DNA from: Rhodobacter capsulatus | GTDB lineage: Bacteria > Pseudomonadota > Alphaproteobacteria > Rhodobacterales > Rhodobacteraceae | Assembly: GCF_003254295.1 (NCBI RefSeq) | Contig: NZ_QKZO01000001.1 | Span: 327,608 to 391,607 of the forward strand | Length of the DNA: 64,000 nucleotides | Direction: 5' to 3' | Part shown: one piece after another, positions 41,064 through 50,154 of the stretch | How the letters are laid out: every line of letters starts with the position of its first letter | How positions within the stretch are numbered: position 1 is the stretch's first letter | Translations under genes and position numbers: made by a program | The notes under the pieces: model-generated | The model's database searches: none | Told to the model about the DNA's origin: nothing | What the model saw: the letters and a program-made list of their open reading frames with translations, nothing else

Positions 41064-42851
41064 ATGGCCCGCAGACCCGCCACCCCGCTGGAAGACCGCC
41101 CGAAACCGAAACGTGTGGGTGCGATCCGGGGTCTTGCCCCCTTCATCTTCCCCTATCGCCGTCTGGCGCTGGCCACCGCCGCGGCGCTGGTGCTGACCGC
41201 GATGGTGACGCTGATCCTGCCGATCGCCGCACGCCGCCTGGTGGACGGGTTCCAGCAGGGCGGCGAGATGCTCGACAGCTATTTCCTGGCCGCCCATGTC
41301 ATCGCCGCGGCCTTGGCACTGGGCACCGGGCTGCGCTACTGGCTGGTCACCCGCTTCGGCGAGCGCGTCGTCGCCGATATCCGCAAGGCGGTCTTCGGCC
41401 GGGTCATCAGCCTGTCGCCCGCCTTTTACGAAAAGATCCTGACCGGCGAGATCATCTCGCGCATCACCACCGACACCACGCTGATCCTGTCGCTGCTCGG
41501 CTCCTCGATCTCGGTGGCGGCGCGCAACATCCTGATCCTGCTGGGCGGGTTGACCATGCTTCTGGTCACTTCGGCGAAGCTGACCGGGCTGGTGCTGCTG
41601 ATCGTGCCGCTGGTGATCGTGCCGATCGTCGTCATGGGCCGCCGCCTGCGCCGGCTGAGCCGCGAAAATCAGGACTGGATCGCCTCTTCCTCGGGCTCGG
41701 CCTCCGAGGCGCTCAGTTCCGTGCAGACGGTGCAGGCCTTCACCCATGAGGCGCTGACCCGCAAGGCCTTTTCCGAGGTCACCGAAAAGGCCCTCGCCTC
41801 GGCCAATGACCGCATCACCACCCGCGCGATCATGACGATGATCGTGATCTTTCTGGTCTTCGCCGGGATCGTCGGCGTGCTCTGGATCGGCGCGCGCGAC
41901 GTGCAGGCGGGGCTGATGACGGTGGGCCAGCTGGTGCAATTCGTCATCTATGCGATCATGGTCTCGGCCGCGGTCGGCGCGCTGACCGAAATCTGGGGCG
42001 AGGTGCAACGCGCAGCGGGGGCGACCGAGCGGCTGGTGGAGCTGCTGCATGCGGGCGATACCGTGACCGATCCGGCGCGGCCCGTGCCCCTGCCCCGCCC
42101 GGTGAAAGGCGCCATCGCCTTTGAAAATGTCACCTTCCAGTATCCGTCGCGGCCCGAAACCTCGGCGCTGAACGCGGTCAGCCTGCGGGTTGCGCCGGGC
42201 GAAACCGTGGCGCTGGTCGGGCCCTCGGGGGCGGGGAAAACCACGATCATCCAGCTGATCGAGCGGTTTTATGACCCCGAACAGGGGCGGATCACCCTGG
42301 ACGGGATCGACCTGCGCGATCTGGCCCGGGCGGATTATCGCAGTGCCCTCGCGCTTGTGCCGCAAGATCCGGTGATCTTTGCCGCCAGCGCCCGCGAAAA
42401 CATCCGCTTCGGCCGCCCCGATGCCAGCGATGCCGAGGTCGAGGCCGCCGCCCGGGCGGCTTATGCCCATGATTTCCTGACCGCGCTGCCGCAGGGCTTT
42501 GACACCTATGTGGGCGAGCGCGGCATCATGCTCTCGGGCGGGCAGAAGCAGCGCATCGCCATTGCCCGGGCGATCCTGCGCGATGCGCCGGTGCTGCTGC
42601 TGGACGAGGCGACCTCGGCGCTGGATGCGGCCTCGGAACGCGCGGTGCAGGCGGCGGTGGATGATCTGCGCGCCACCCGCACCACGATCATCGTCGCGCA
42701 TCGGCTGGCCACGGTGAAAAAGGCCGACCGGATCGTCGTCTTCGATCAGGGCCGGATCGTCGCGCAGGGCACCCACGAGGCGCTGGTGGCCGAGGGCGGG
42801 CTTTACGCCGAACTGGCGCGGCTGCAATTCACCGACGGGGCCGGCACATGA
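41064..42851 (+). CDS. ABC exporter, fused permease and ATPase
   Basis: 595-aa half-transporter with an N-terminal six-segment membrane domain (first helix near residues 32-55) and C-terminal ATPase. Walker A is GPSGAGKTT, the Q loop is in LVPQDPVIF, the signature is LSGGQKQR, and Walker B is VLLLDEATSALD. It belongs to the MsbA/BmrA-like exporters of lipids or drugs. It is a paralogue of the transporter at 14677 but not closely similar at the N-terminus. It is probably monocistronic. Confidence 0.9.
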   Translation: MARRPATPLEDRPKPKRVGAIRGLAPFIFPYRRLALATAAALVLTAMVTLILPIAARRLVDGFQQGGEMLDSYFLAAHVIAAALALGTGLRYWLVTRFGERVVADIRKAVFGRVISLSPAFYEKILTGEIISRITTDTTLILSLLGSSISVAARNILILLGGLTMLLVTSAKLTGLVLLIVPLVIVPIVVMGRRLRRLSRENQDWIASSSGSASEALSSVQTVQAFTHEALTRKAFSEVTEKALASANDRITTRAIMTMIVIFLVFAGIVGVLWIGARDVQAGLMTVGQLVQFVIYAIMVSAAVGALTEIWGEVQRAAGATERLVELLHAGDTVTDPARPVPLPRPVKGAIAFENVTFQYPSRPETSALNAVSLRVAPGETVALVGPSGAGKTTIIQLIERFYDPEQGRITLDGIDLRDLARADYRSALALVPQDPVIFAASARENIRFGRPDASDAEVEAAARAAYAHDFLTALPQGFDTYVGERGIMLSGGQKQRIAIARAILRDAPVLLLDEATSALDAASERAVQAAVDDLRATRTTIIVAHRLATVKKADRIVVFDQGRIVAQGTHEALVAEGGLYAELARLQFTDGAGT

Positions 42852-42979
42852 CCTGAGCTGTCCCTGCGTCATGCCCGCCATGACGTGACGTTCGCGGCAA
42901 TCCCGCCCTTGCCCGGCTGCCGCTTTATGACGCATTCTGCGCACAAGGCCTGCGGAGGAACGGGCCGGGGGAGGACACC

Positions 42980-44872
42980 ATGACCGAGACCTATGCCACC
43001 GTGGCCGATCGCGACCGCGTCGAAGGCCAGATGCCCTGGGAAGACCGCGACCGCGCGCTGACCCTGTATGATTTCCTGTCCCGCGTGACGGCGAAGCACG
43101 GATCGCGACCCGCGCTGACGTTCCAGATCACCTCCGGGCCGAAGGATCATTCCCTCACCATGACATGGGCCGAAGTGCTGGCCCGGGTGACGCAGGCGGC
43201 GAACCTTCTGCGCCGGATGGGCGTGGGCGAAAACGACACGGTGGCTTACCTGCTGCCGAACAGCCTTGAAACCGCGGTGGTGCTGCTGGGCGGCGCGACG
43301 GCGGGGATCGTCAATCCGATCAACCCGTTGCTGGAGCCCGAGCAGATCGCCGCGATCCTGCGCGAGACCAGGGCGAAGGTGCTGGTGACGCTGAAAAGCT
43401 TCCCGAAATCCGACATCGCGCAAAAGGCGGCCGAGGCGGTCAAGCACGCGCCGAACGTCAAGACGATCCTTGAGGTCGATCTGAACCGCTACCTGACCGC
43501 GCCGAAAAGCTGGATCGTGCCCTTTGTCCGGCCGAAAACGCATTTCCGCCATCACGCCGATGTCTATGATTTCAACACCGCCTGCGACGGCCAGCCCGCC
43601 GACAGGCTGGTGTTCGCGGATGCGAAAGCCGACCGCGTCGCCGCCTATTTCCACACCGGCGGCACGACCGGTATGCCGAAAGTGGCGCAGCACAAATATT
43701 CCGGCATGATCTACAATGGCTGGCTCGGCGGCACGCTTTTGTTCCGCCACACCGATGTGATGATCTGCCCGCTGCCGCTCTTTCACGTCTTTGCCGCCTA
43801 TCCGATCCTGATGTCGGCCATTCATTCCGGCGCCCATGTCGTCTTCCCCACCCCGGCGGGCTATCGCGGCGAGGGGGTCTTCGACAATTTCTGGAAGCTG
43901 GTCGAACGCTGGCAGGTGACCTTCCTGATCACCGTGCCCACCGCCATCGCCGCGCTGATGCAGCGCAAGGTCGATGCCGACATCTCATCCCTGCGCACGG
44001 CGATCTCGGGCTCCGCCCCCCTGCCGGTCGAGCTTTACAACCGCTTCAAGGACGCCACCGGCGTCGAGATCTGCGAGGGCTACGGGCTGACCGAAGCCAC
44101 CTGCCTTGTCTCGATCAACCCGGTGGACGGGCTGAAAAAGGTCGGCTCGGTCGGCATCCCCCTGCCCTATTCCCATGTCCGCATCCTGCGCAAGACCGAG
44201 GCGGGCTTCACCGAATGCGCCCCCGACGAGGTGGGCGAGATCTGCGTCGCCAACCCCGGCGTCTTCGACGGCTCGACCTATACCGAGGTCGACAAGAACC
44301 ACGATCTCTTTGCCGAGGAACGCTTCCTGCGCACCGGCGATCTGGGCCGGATCGACCCGGACGGCTATCTCTGGATCACCGGCCGGGCCAAGGATCTGAT
44401 CATTCGCGGCGGCCACAACATCGACCCGGCGGAAATCGAGGAGGCGCTGCTGTCGCATCCCGCCATCGCCTTTGCGGGTGCGATCGGCCAGCCCGACGCC
44501 TTCGCGGGCGAGCTGCCCTGCGCCTATGTCGAGCTGGTCAAGGATGCGACGATCAGCGCCGACGAGCTGATGGCGCATGCCAAACGCCACATCCACGAAC
44601 GCGCGGCGGTGCCCAAGCATATCGAGGTGCTGGACGAGCTGCCGAAAACCGCGGTGGGCAAGATCTTCAAGCCCGAGCTGCGCAAGCGGGCGATCACCCG
44701 GGTGCTGGATGGCGCTCTGGCCGAGGCCGGGTTGCCGGTGCAGGTCGTCGCGGTGATCGAGGACAAGAAACGCGGTCTGGTGGCACAGCTGGCCACGACC
44801 GGCGCGGCCGATCAGGAGAAGATGGCGCATGTTCTGGGGCAGTTCACCGTGCCCTGGGCCTGGGCCGAGTGA
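42980..44872 (+). CDS. Acyl-CoA synthetase (AMP-forming)
   Basis: 630-aa adenylate-forming enzyme that activates a carboxylic acid to its CoA thioester. The P-loop-like motif is HTGGTTGMPKVAQHK, the core motif is EGYGLTEATC, the hinge is TGDLGRID, and the catalytic lysine is in LPKTAVGKIFK. The C-terminus carries an extra segment past the catalytic lysine, with no membrane segment. The substrate is unknown; medium- to long-chain fatty acids are likely by similarity. GGAGGA lies upstream of the ATG. Confidence 0.9.
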   Translation: MTETYATVADRDRVEGQMPWEDRDRALTLYDFLSRVTAKHGSRPALTFQITSGPKDHSLTMTWAEVLARVTQAANLLRRMGVGENDTVAYLLPNSLETAVVLLGGATAGIVNPINPLLEPEQIAAILRETRAKVLVTLKSFPKSDIAQKAAEAVKHAPNVKTILEVDLNRYLTAPKSWIVPFVRPKTHFRHHADVYDFNTACDGQPADRLVFADAKADRVAAYFHTGGTTGMPKVAQHKYSGMIYNGWLGGTLLFRHTDVMICPLPLFHVFAAYPILMSAIHSGAHVVFPTPAGYRGEGVFDNFWKLVERWQVTFLITVPTAIAALMQRKVDADISSLRTAISGSAPLPVELYNRFKDATGVEICEGYGLTEATCLVSINPVDGLKKVGSVGIPLPYSHVRILRKTEAGFTECAPDEVGEICVANPGVFDGSTYTEVDKNHDLFAEERFLRTGDLGRIDPDGYLWITGRAKDLIIRGGHNIDPAEIEEALLSHPAIAFAGAIGQPDAFAGELPCAYVELVKDATISADELMAHAKRHIHERAAVPKHIEVLDELPKTAVGKIFKPELRKRAITRVLDGALAEAGLPVQVVAVIEDKKRGLVAQLATTGAADQEKMAHVLGQFTVPWAWAE

Positions 44873-45150
44873 CCGGCGGCGACAGGGCCTATTTGCGCTT
44901 GGAAGAGATCAGCGGTTCGGCAAAGTGACCTGATCCGAGCGGGCGGCGGTGCCGCCGCCTGCAGCGCCGCCGAGCGGATCCGGCTCACCGAGGCGAAGCG
45001 CAGCGGCGGCCTTCTCTCTGAAACGCGAAAACCGCAAGGACCATTCCTTTCCGCAACCGGAGCGCGGCCGCGACGCCTGTGTCCCGCGTCCCGCCACACG
45101 GACGGGCAGGCAGGCGCGGTTCTTTCGGAGCCGCCCGTTTCGCCTGCAAA
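44873..45150. other. Non-coding stretch between acyl-CoA synthetase gene and cold-shock gene
   Basis: Together with the cold-shock gene terminator this gap is 330 bases. Open frames exist on both strands but have Arg/Pro-rich composition, no ribosome site and no family resemblance, so none is called. The segment includes a small GC-rich palindrome (GGCGGCGGTGCCGCCGCC near 44942-44959). I see nothing else in it. Confidence 0.5.
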
Positions 45151-45151
45151 A

Positions 45152-45177
45152 TGAAAAACGGCCCCCGAAGGAGCCGC
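45152..45177 (-). terminator. Terminator of the cold-shock gene
   Basis: On the minus strand CGGCTCC and GGGGCCG form a stem capped by a TTCG tetraloop (one wobble pair), followed by GTTTTTCATTTT. It lies about 25 bases past the cold-shock gene stop. Confidence 0.85.
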
Positions 45178-45202
45178 TTTCCGAAATCCCGTGCGCACAG
45201 GC

Positions 45203-45409
45203 TCAGGCGATGGCGAGGTTGATCGCCGATTCGCGGCCGTCGCGGCCTTTTTCCAGATCGTAGTTGATCGCTTGGCCGTCATTCAGGCCACGCAGACCGG
45301 CGCGTTCAACGGCCGAGATGTGGACGAACACGTCCTTGCCGCCCGATTCCGGGGCGATGAAGCCGAAGCCTTTGGTTTGGTTGAACCATTTCACGGTGCC
45401 CTTGGCCAT
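45203..45409 (-). CDS. cspA: Cold-shock protein (CspA family)
   Basis: 68-aa single cold-shock domain. RNP1 is KGFGFI (13-18) and RNP2 is VFVHI; both are intact. It binds single-stranded RNA or DNA and melts mRNA structures. AAGGAGA precedes the start. The long leader (about 115 bases from the promoter) is typical of cold-shock mRNAs, which are controlled by leader structure. Confidence 0.95.
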   Translation of the reverse strand: MAKGTVKWFNQTKGFGFIAPESGGKDVFVHISAVERAGLRGLNDGQAINYDLEKGRDGRESAINLAIA

Positions 45410-45530
45410 CCGTTGTCTCCTTCTATATGCCGCCCGCAGGATTGCGGCGGCCCGGCTCAGTCACGTCACGATCGAGAACTGTAGCCGCAAAGGGAGCAGG
45501 TCGTCGAAAAGGCGCGGTGCGCAAGGCTAG

Positions 45531-45559
45531 GATATGAAGCCTTCGCCCACGCATTGCAA
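45531..45559 (-). promoter_or_regulatory. Promoter of the cold-shock gene
   Basis: Reading the minus strand, TTGCAA (45554-45559) and CATATC (45531-45536) are spaced by 17 bases. It lies about 120 bases upstream of the start and implies a long 5' leader. The rimO stop is 35 bases away on the other side. Confidence 0.55.
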
Positions 45560-45593
45560 GAAAATTGCGCGTGGGGGTGGCGCGGCAAAAAGC

Positions 45594-46988
45594 CTATTGC
45601 AAGCGCCCCCAAAGGTCGTAATCCGACGCTTCCTCGACCGTGACCGTCACCATATCGCCGGGGGAAAGCTCTTCGAACCCCTCGTCGATGAACAGATTGC
45701 CGTCGATTTCGGGCGCATCGGCGCGGGTGCGGCAGGTCGCCCCCTCGTCATCGACGGCATCGACCAACACCTGTTGCACGGTGCCGACCTTGGCCGCCAG
45801 CTTCGCCTCGGAGATCGCCTGCGCGGCCTCCATGAAGCGTTCCCAGCGTTCCTGTTTCACTTCCGCAGGCACATGGCCCGGCAAATCGTTCGACCGCGCG
45901 CCCTTGACGTTTTCATACTGGAAGCAGCCGACACGATCGAGCTGCGCCTCGGCCATCCAGTCGAGCAGATACTGGAACTCCGCCTCGGTCTCGCCGGGAT
46001 ATCCCACGATGAAGGTCGAGCGCAGCACGATCTCGGGGCAATCGGCGCGCCAGGCGGCGATTTCATCCAGCGTTTTCGCGCTGGCGGCGGGCCGGGCCAT
46101 GCGTCTGAGCGTCTCGGGGTGGGCGTGCTGGAACGGGATATCCAGATAGGGCAGCACGAGGCCATCCGCCATCAGGGGAATCAGCTCGCGCACATGCGGA
46201 TAGGGATAGACGTAATGCAGCCGCACCCAGGCGCCCGAGGGCTGGGCAAGCCGCCCGAGTGCCCGTGTCAGATCCGTGATATGCGCCCGGACCTCGGCGC
46301 CTTTCCAGGCCGTCGCCTCGTGCCGCCGGTCCAGCCCATAGGCCGAGGTGTCCTGGCTGATCACCAGCAGCTCCCGCACCCCCGCCTCGAGCAGCTTTTC
46401 CGCCTCGCGCAGCACCGCATGGGCCGGGCGGCTGACCAGTTTCCCGCGCATGTCGGGGATGATGCAGAACTTGCAGGCGTGATTGCAGCCCTCGGAGATC
46501 TTGAGGTAGCTGAAATGCCGCGGCGTCAGCTTGATTCCGGTGGCGGGCAGCAGATCGACGAAAGGGTCGGGCTGCGGCGGCACCGCGCCATGCACGGCAT
46601 CGAGCACCTGCTCGTATTGCTCGGGCCCCGTCACGGCCAGCACTTTGGGATGCACGCCGGTGATGAATTCGGGCTCGGCGCCCAGACAGCCGGTGACGAT
46701 CACCTTGCCATTCTCGCTCAGCGCCTCGCCGATGGCTTCAAGGCTTTCGGCCTTGGCACTGTCCAGAAAGCCGCAGGTGTTGACGATCACCGCATCGGCG
46801 CCCTGATAGCTGGGCGAAATCGCATAGCCCTCGGCCCGCAGCCGGGTGAGGATGCGCTCGCTGTCCACAAGCGCCTTGGGGCAGCCCAGCGAGACCATGC
46901 CGATCGTCGGCTGGCCCGGGCGGGGGGTGTCAGTGACAAGCGCTTTCGGCGCAAGATCGGGGCGGAGGTTGGGCGGGTTCTGGCTCAT
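45594..46988 (-). CDS. rimO: Ribosomal protein S12 methylthiotransferase RimO
   Basis: 464-aa radical-SAM enzyme that adds a methylthio group to an aspartate of ribosomal protein S12. Three N-terminal cluster cysteines (C36, C72, C101) and the SAM triad C168, C172, C175 (CNHACKFC) are intact. A C-terminal TRAM domain ends in [12 protein letters not shown], the RimO form that separates it from MiaB. The start at 46988 fits the conserved core with an N-terminal extension of about 25 residues. It is divergent from the beta-helix protein gene. Confidence 0.95.
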   Translation of the reverse strand: MSQNPPNLRPDLAPKALVTDTPRPGQPTIGMVSLGCPKALVDSERILTRLRAEGYAISPSYQGADAVIVNTCGFLDSAKAESLEAIGEALSENGKVIVTGCLGAEPEFITGVHPKVLAVTGPEQYEQVLDAVHGAVPPQPDPFVDLLPATGIKLTPRHFSYLKISEGCNHACKFCIIPDMRGKLVSRPAHAVLREAEKLLEAGVRELLVISQDTSAYGLDRRHEATAWKGAEVRAHITDLTRALGRLAQPSGAWVRLHYVYPYPHVRELIPLMADGLVLPYLDIPFQHAHPETLRRMARPAASAKTLDEIAAWRADCPEIVLRSTFIVGYPGETEAEFQYLLDWMAEAQLDRVGCFQYENVKGARSNDLPGHVPAEVKQERWERFMEAAQAISEAKLAAKVGTVQQVLVDAVDDEGATCRTRADAPEIDGNLFIDEGFEELSPGDMVTVTVEEASDYDLWGRLQ

Positions 46989-47081
46989 GGGGGCGATATA
47001 CACCGCCTTGGGGGGCCGCGGGAAGCGCCTTGCGCGACAGGGGAGGGTTGCGCAGGATGGCGGGGTATTGGAGGTGCCGGG

Positions 47082-48824
47082 ATGGCCGACAAGAATTTGA
47101 ACGAAGCGTTTGCGTGGGTGAAGCGGCAGCTGAGGCGGGAGCTTTGGCCGCGGGAGAGACAGTTTATTACAAAAAGGGGATGGGCTTGCCCCGATGGTTT
47201 CGAACGCTCGAACCCGCAACGACCCAAGACCGACGACGACAGCAATCGGTTCGATGCAAGGCTGATCCGCTGGCTGCTGACACAAGAAATCCCCGGCATC
47301 ATCTGTCGTCCCGGAAAGGTGACAGTCTTGGGGCTCTGGATCGAAAAAAAACTCGACCTCGGCTTCATGGATTGCGAGCGGGCACTCGTCGCGAGGAGTT
47401 GCACCTTTAACGAGGCTCCTGTCCTGCGAAACGCACAGCTGAACGGGCTCTATCTGACCGGCTCGGCCCTGCCCGGTCTCGATGCCGTCGGTCTGACCTG
47501 CCATGGAAAGATTCAGCTGAACCAAGGCTTCAAGGCGGATGCTTGCGTTCAGCTTGGCGGAACCAAGATCACCGGACAATTTGATTGCAGAGGCGGCCAC
47601 TTCGCATCGGAGAAGGGCCCTGCCCTCAACCTCAGTTCCGCCGAGATCGGCGCGGATGTCTTCTTGAACGATGGCTTTACCGCGCATGGCGCAGTGAACC
47701 TCGTCCGTGTGGATATAAAGGGGCAACTCACCTGCAATGGTGGCAGATTCGAGGCGACGGGCGGCCACGCCCTGAATTGCAACGCCGCCGTGATCGGCGC
47801 AGATGCGTTCTTGCGGAACAATTTCAATGTGACGGGGAAAGTGGACTTCGCCCGCGCGCTGGTGACGGGAAATCTGCAATGTGAATCCGCAAAGATCGAG
47901 GGAGTGTTTGACATCGAGGCCGCAAAAATCGGCGGCGGGTTCTTCTGGCAAAAGATCTCGGGCAAAGTCGAGGTTCTCAAACTGATAGAAACCCGCCTAG
48001 GCCGATTGAACGACGATGTCACCTCGTGGCGCTGCGTCGAGAGACTCGAACTGTCCGGGCTTCGCTACGACTCGATTCAAAGCGACATGACGGTGCAGGA
48101 TCGCCTTGCCCTTCTGGAGCGCAAATGGGAGCGGGTGATCCCTTTCTCCAACGGCACAGCCCCCAAACGCAACGACTTTGACCCACAGCCCTATAGCCAA
48201 CTGGCGAAGGTCTATGACTCCATGGGCCATCGCATGGATGCGGCCAAAGTTCGCTTTGCCCGGGACGATCGGCTCATGTGGACCGCCTTTTTCAGGGCGA
48301 TGCGGCAACCGAAGCCTGACACGCTCGGAAAAGCGCTTGCCTGCGTTTCCTTGGTCTGGGGCTATGTTTACCGCGACACTTTCGGCTATGGTCACGCCCC
48401 CTTCAAAGCCTTGCGCACTGCGCTTTTGGTGCTGATCGCGACGTGGTGGCTTGCCGATCAAACCTATCAGCGCGGAGAGTTCGCACCAGCCTCGCCCGTG
48501 GTGCTGGCCTCACCCGAATGGCTGATCGCCAGCGCCTTTGGCTGCCCGGGGGCGCAGGAGCCGGGCTGCACCATGCCGCTGCGACGGTGGGAGCAAAGCG
48601 TGGCCTATCGCGACTACGAGACCTTCTCCCCCGCCCTATACGCCCTTGATCTGTTCCTGCCGCTCGACACCTTGGCGCAGGAGGAGAGCTGGGCGCCGTC
48701 CAAGGATCGGGGGCCCTGGGGCTGGACGCTTTACTGGGGCCGCTGGCTCATTCAGCTGTCGGGCTGGTTGCTGCTGACCACCGCCGCCGCCGTGTTCTCG
48801 GGGGTTCTGGGGAAGAAGGACTGA
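47082..48824 (+). CDS. Beta-helix repeat membrane protein of unknown function
   Basis: 580-aa protein. After a charged N-terminal region comes a solenoid of 49-residue repeats: residues 165-213 and 214-262 align almost throughout ([10 protein letters not shown] / [25 protein letters not shown] / [15 protein letters not shown]), with half-units on both sides (142-164 and 263 on). The pattern of spaced hydrophobic positions predicts a right-handed beta-helix. The C-terminal third has two membrane segments ([12 protein letters not shown] and [21 protein letters not shown]). Relatives are sometimes called membrane-associated oxidoreductase with no basis I can see. GGAGGTG precedes ATG 47082. DNA is slightly A+T richer than the neighbours. 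Confidence 0.8.
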   Translation: MADKNLNEAFAWVKRQLRRELWPRERQFITKRGWACPDGFERSNPQRPKTDDDSNRFDARLIRWLLTQEIPGIICRPGKVTVLGLWIEKKLDLGFMDCERALVARSCTFNEAPVLRNAQLNGLYLTGSALPGLDAVGLTCHGKIQLNQGFKADACVQLGGTKITGQFDCRGGHFASEKGPALNLSSAEIGADVFLNDGFTAHGAVNLVRVDIKGQLTCNGGRFEATGGHALNCNAAVIGADAFLRNNFNVTGKVDFARALVTGNLQCESAKIEGVFDIEAAKIGGGFFWQKISGKVEVLKLIETRLGRLNDDVTSWRCVERLELSGLRYDSIQSDMTVQDRLALLERKWERVIPFSNGTAPKRNDFDPQPYSQLAKVYDSMGHRMDAAKVRFARDDRLMWTAFFRAMRQPKPDTLGKALACVSLVWGYVYRDTFGYGHAPFKALRTALLVLIATWWLADQTYQRGEFAPASPVVLASPEWLIASAFGCPGAQEPGCTMPLRRWEQSVAYRDYETFSPALYALDLFLPLDTLAQEESWAPSKDRGPWGWTLYWGRWLIQLSGWLLLTTAAAVFSGVLGKKD

Positions 48825-48830
48825 AACGAA

Positions 48831-48852
48831 AAGGGCGCCCGCAGGCGCCCTT
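48831..48852. terminator. Hairpin between the beta-helix gene and gcrA
   Basis: AAGGGCGCC (48831-48839) and GGCGCCCTT (48844-48852) form a perfect 9-base stem with loop CGCA. It lies between two convergent genes and could end both transcripts. The T run is short on both sides. Confidence 0.6.
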
Positions 48853-48872
48853 GTGCATTCCGATCCGTCGCC

Positions 48873-49520
48873 TTACCGCCGCCGATCCCGGCGGGCGCTC
48901 ATCGGTTGGAAGGCCACCGAGACATGCGCCTCGCAATAGGGTTTTCCGGCCGAGCTCGGCAGGCCGCAGAAGTAGAAATTCTCGGTCGCCGGATCGCCGA
49001 TCGGCCATTTGCAGGTGCGCTCGGTCAGCTCCATCAGCGAAATCTTGCGCGAGCGCTTTTCGACCTCGCGGACCGAGGCCAGCGTCTCGGGGCTGATTTC
49101 GTTCAGCGAGGGTTGCGGCGGCAAGGGCTGGCCCGCGGGCACCAGCGCGGGTTTGCGCACCACGCCCGGCACCGGGGCGACGGCGGCAACCGGCTGCGGC
49201 GCGGCGGGGGCCGGGCGCGGCGGCACGGCGGCAATCGTCGGGCGGACCGGCTCGGGCTCGGGCTCGACGCGCGGGGCAGCCGCGGCGGCGGGCGCGGCCA
49301 CCGGCTCGGGCGCGGCGGGCTTGGCCACTGCGGCGGGCGCCGCCGCCGGGGCGGGCGTGGGCGCCGCCCCCTCGACCCGGTTCGACAGGCCCAGACGATG
49401 CACCTTGCCGATCACCGCATTGCGCGTCACCCCGCCCAGTTCCTTGGCGATCTGGCTGGCCGATTGCCCCTCGGTCCACATCTTTTTCAGAAGTTCGACA
49501 CGTTCATCGGTCCAGGACAT
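48873..49520 (-). CDS. gcrA: Cell-cycle regulator GcrA
   Basis: 215-aa transcription factor that binds sigma-70 holoenzyme and methylated GANTC sites in alphaproteobacteria. The N-terminal helix-turn-helix domain is MSWTDERVELLKKMWTEGQS (1-20) and continues to AVIGKVHRLGL. A proline/alanine-rich linker follows. The C-terminal GcrA-specific zinc-type segment is CKWPIGDP...FYFCG...YCEAH. ATG 49520 is preceded by AAGGTG and matches the family start. It may be monocistronic, with a 162-base leader region. Confidence 0.95.
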   Translation of the reverse strand: MSWTDERVELLKKMWTEGQSASQIAKELGGVTRNAVIGKVHRLGLSNRVEGAAPTPAPAAAPAAVAKPAAPEPVAAPAAAAAPRVEPEPEPVRPTIAAVPPRPAPAAPQPVAAVAPVPGVVRKPALVPAGQPLPPQPSLNEISPETLASVREVEKRSRKISLMELTERTCKWPIGDPATENFYFCGLPSSAGKPYCEAHVSVAFQPMSARRDRRR

Positions 49521-49620
49521 CGGCGCACCTTGTTTCTTCGCCCCGCGGGGGCGGCGTTCATCCCCCGTCCGGGCATCCCGAGCGGGCATCCCCCATCGGG
49601 GCGGTCTTGACCCATTTTAG

Positions 49621-49653
49621 CCGGGACGGTGCGCAATACAAGGACCGTCCCGG
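49621..49653. repeat. Inverted repeat between gcrA and the Lrp gene
   Basis: CCGGGACGGT (49621-49630) and ACCGTCCCGG (49644-49653) are perfect 10-base arms around a 13-base loop. The position is 30 bases past the Lrp-type gene stop and about 100 bases upstream of gcrA. Without a T run it could be a weak terminator of gabT-lrp or an operator for gcrA. Confidence 0.5.
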
Positions 49654-49682
49654 AATTTCAAGGGCGACCGAAAGACCCGGCG

Positions 49683-50150
49683 TCAGAACCGGGCCGCGGG
49701 GCGGCGCGAGGACAGCTGCAGGTTGGTTTCCGTCCGCCCCACCCCCTCAAGGCGGCGGATCGACAGGATCGTCTCGTCGAGTTCCTCGAGCGAGCGGGCG
49801 CCGATTTCCGCCATCAGATCCCATTGCCCGTTCGTCGTATGCACCGCCTGCACCGGCGGCAGGCCGAGCAGGCGGGCGATCACCTTTTCGGTCGCCCGCC
49901 CGTCGACGGAAAGCAGCATCAGGCCCCGCACCGGCGCGGCAGAGACATCGGCGCGCGTCATCACGGTGAAGCCCGAGATTTCGCCGCGCGCCACCAGCCG
50001 CTCGATCCGCGCGCGCACGGTGGCGCGCGACAGACCAAGCTGCACCGCCAGATCCGACACCGCGGCCCGGCCGTCGCGGCGCAGCGCCGCGATCAGCCGT
50101 TGGTCGGTGTCATCCAGACGCTCTGCCCCGCGGGCGGGTTCGCCCCACAT
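49683..50150 (-). CDS. Lrp/AsnC family transcription regulator
   Basis: 155-aa regulator. The N-terminal helix-turn-helix (LDDTDQRLIAALRRDGRAAVSDLAVQLGLSRATVRARI) is followed by the RAM ligand-binding domain ending in SIRRLEGVGRTETNLQLSS. Such proteins sense amino acids and often control catabolic genes next to them. It starts four bases after the gabT stop on the same strand, so it probably adjusts gabT or related amine catabolism. Confidence 0.9.
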   Translation of the reverse strand: MWGEPARGAERLDDTDQRLIAALRRDGRAAVSDLAVQLGLSRATVRARIERLVARGEISGFTVMTRADVSAAPVRGLMLLSVDGRATEKVIARLLGLPPVQAVHTTNGQWDLMAEIGARSLEELDETILSIRRLEGVGRTETNLQLSSRRPAARF

Positions 50151-50154
50151 GGCC

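Noticed and set aside
44873..45202. Open frames in the gap before the cold-shock gene
   Set aside because: Composition is Arg/Pro-rich, no ribosome site is present and frames on both strands are equally good, so none is convincing.
45534..47081. Upstream in-frame extension of the beta-helix protein
   Set aside because: The extension is antisense to rimO and has no ribosome site. ATG 47082 with GGAGGTG is the natural start.
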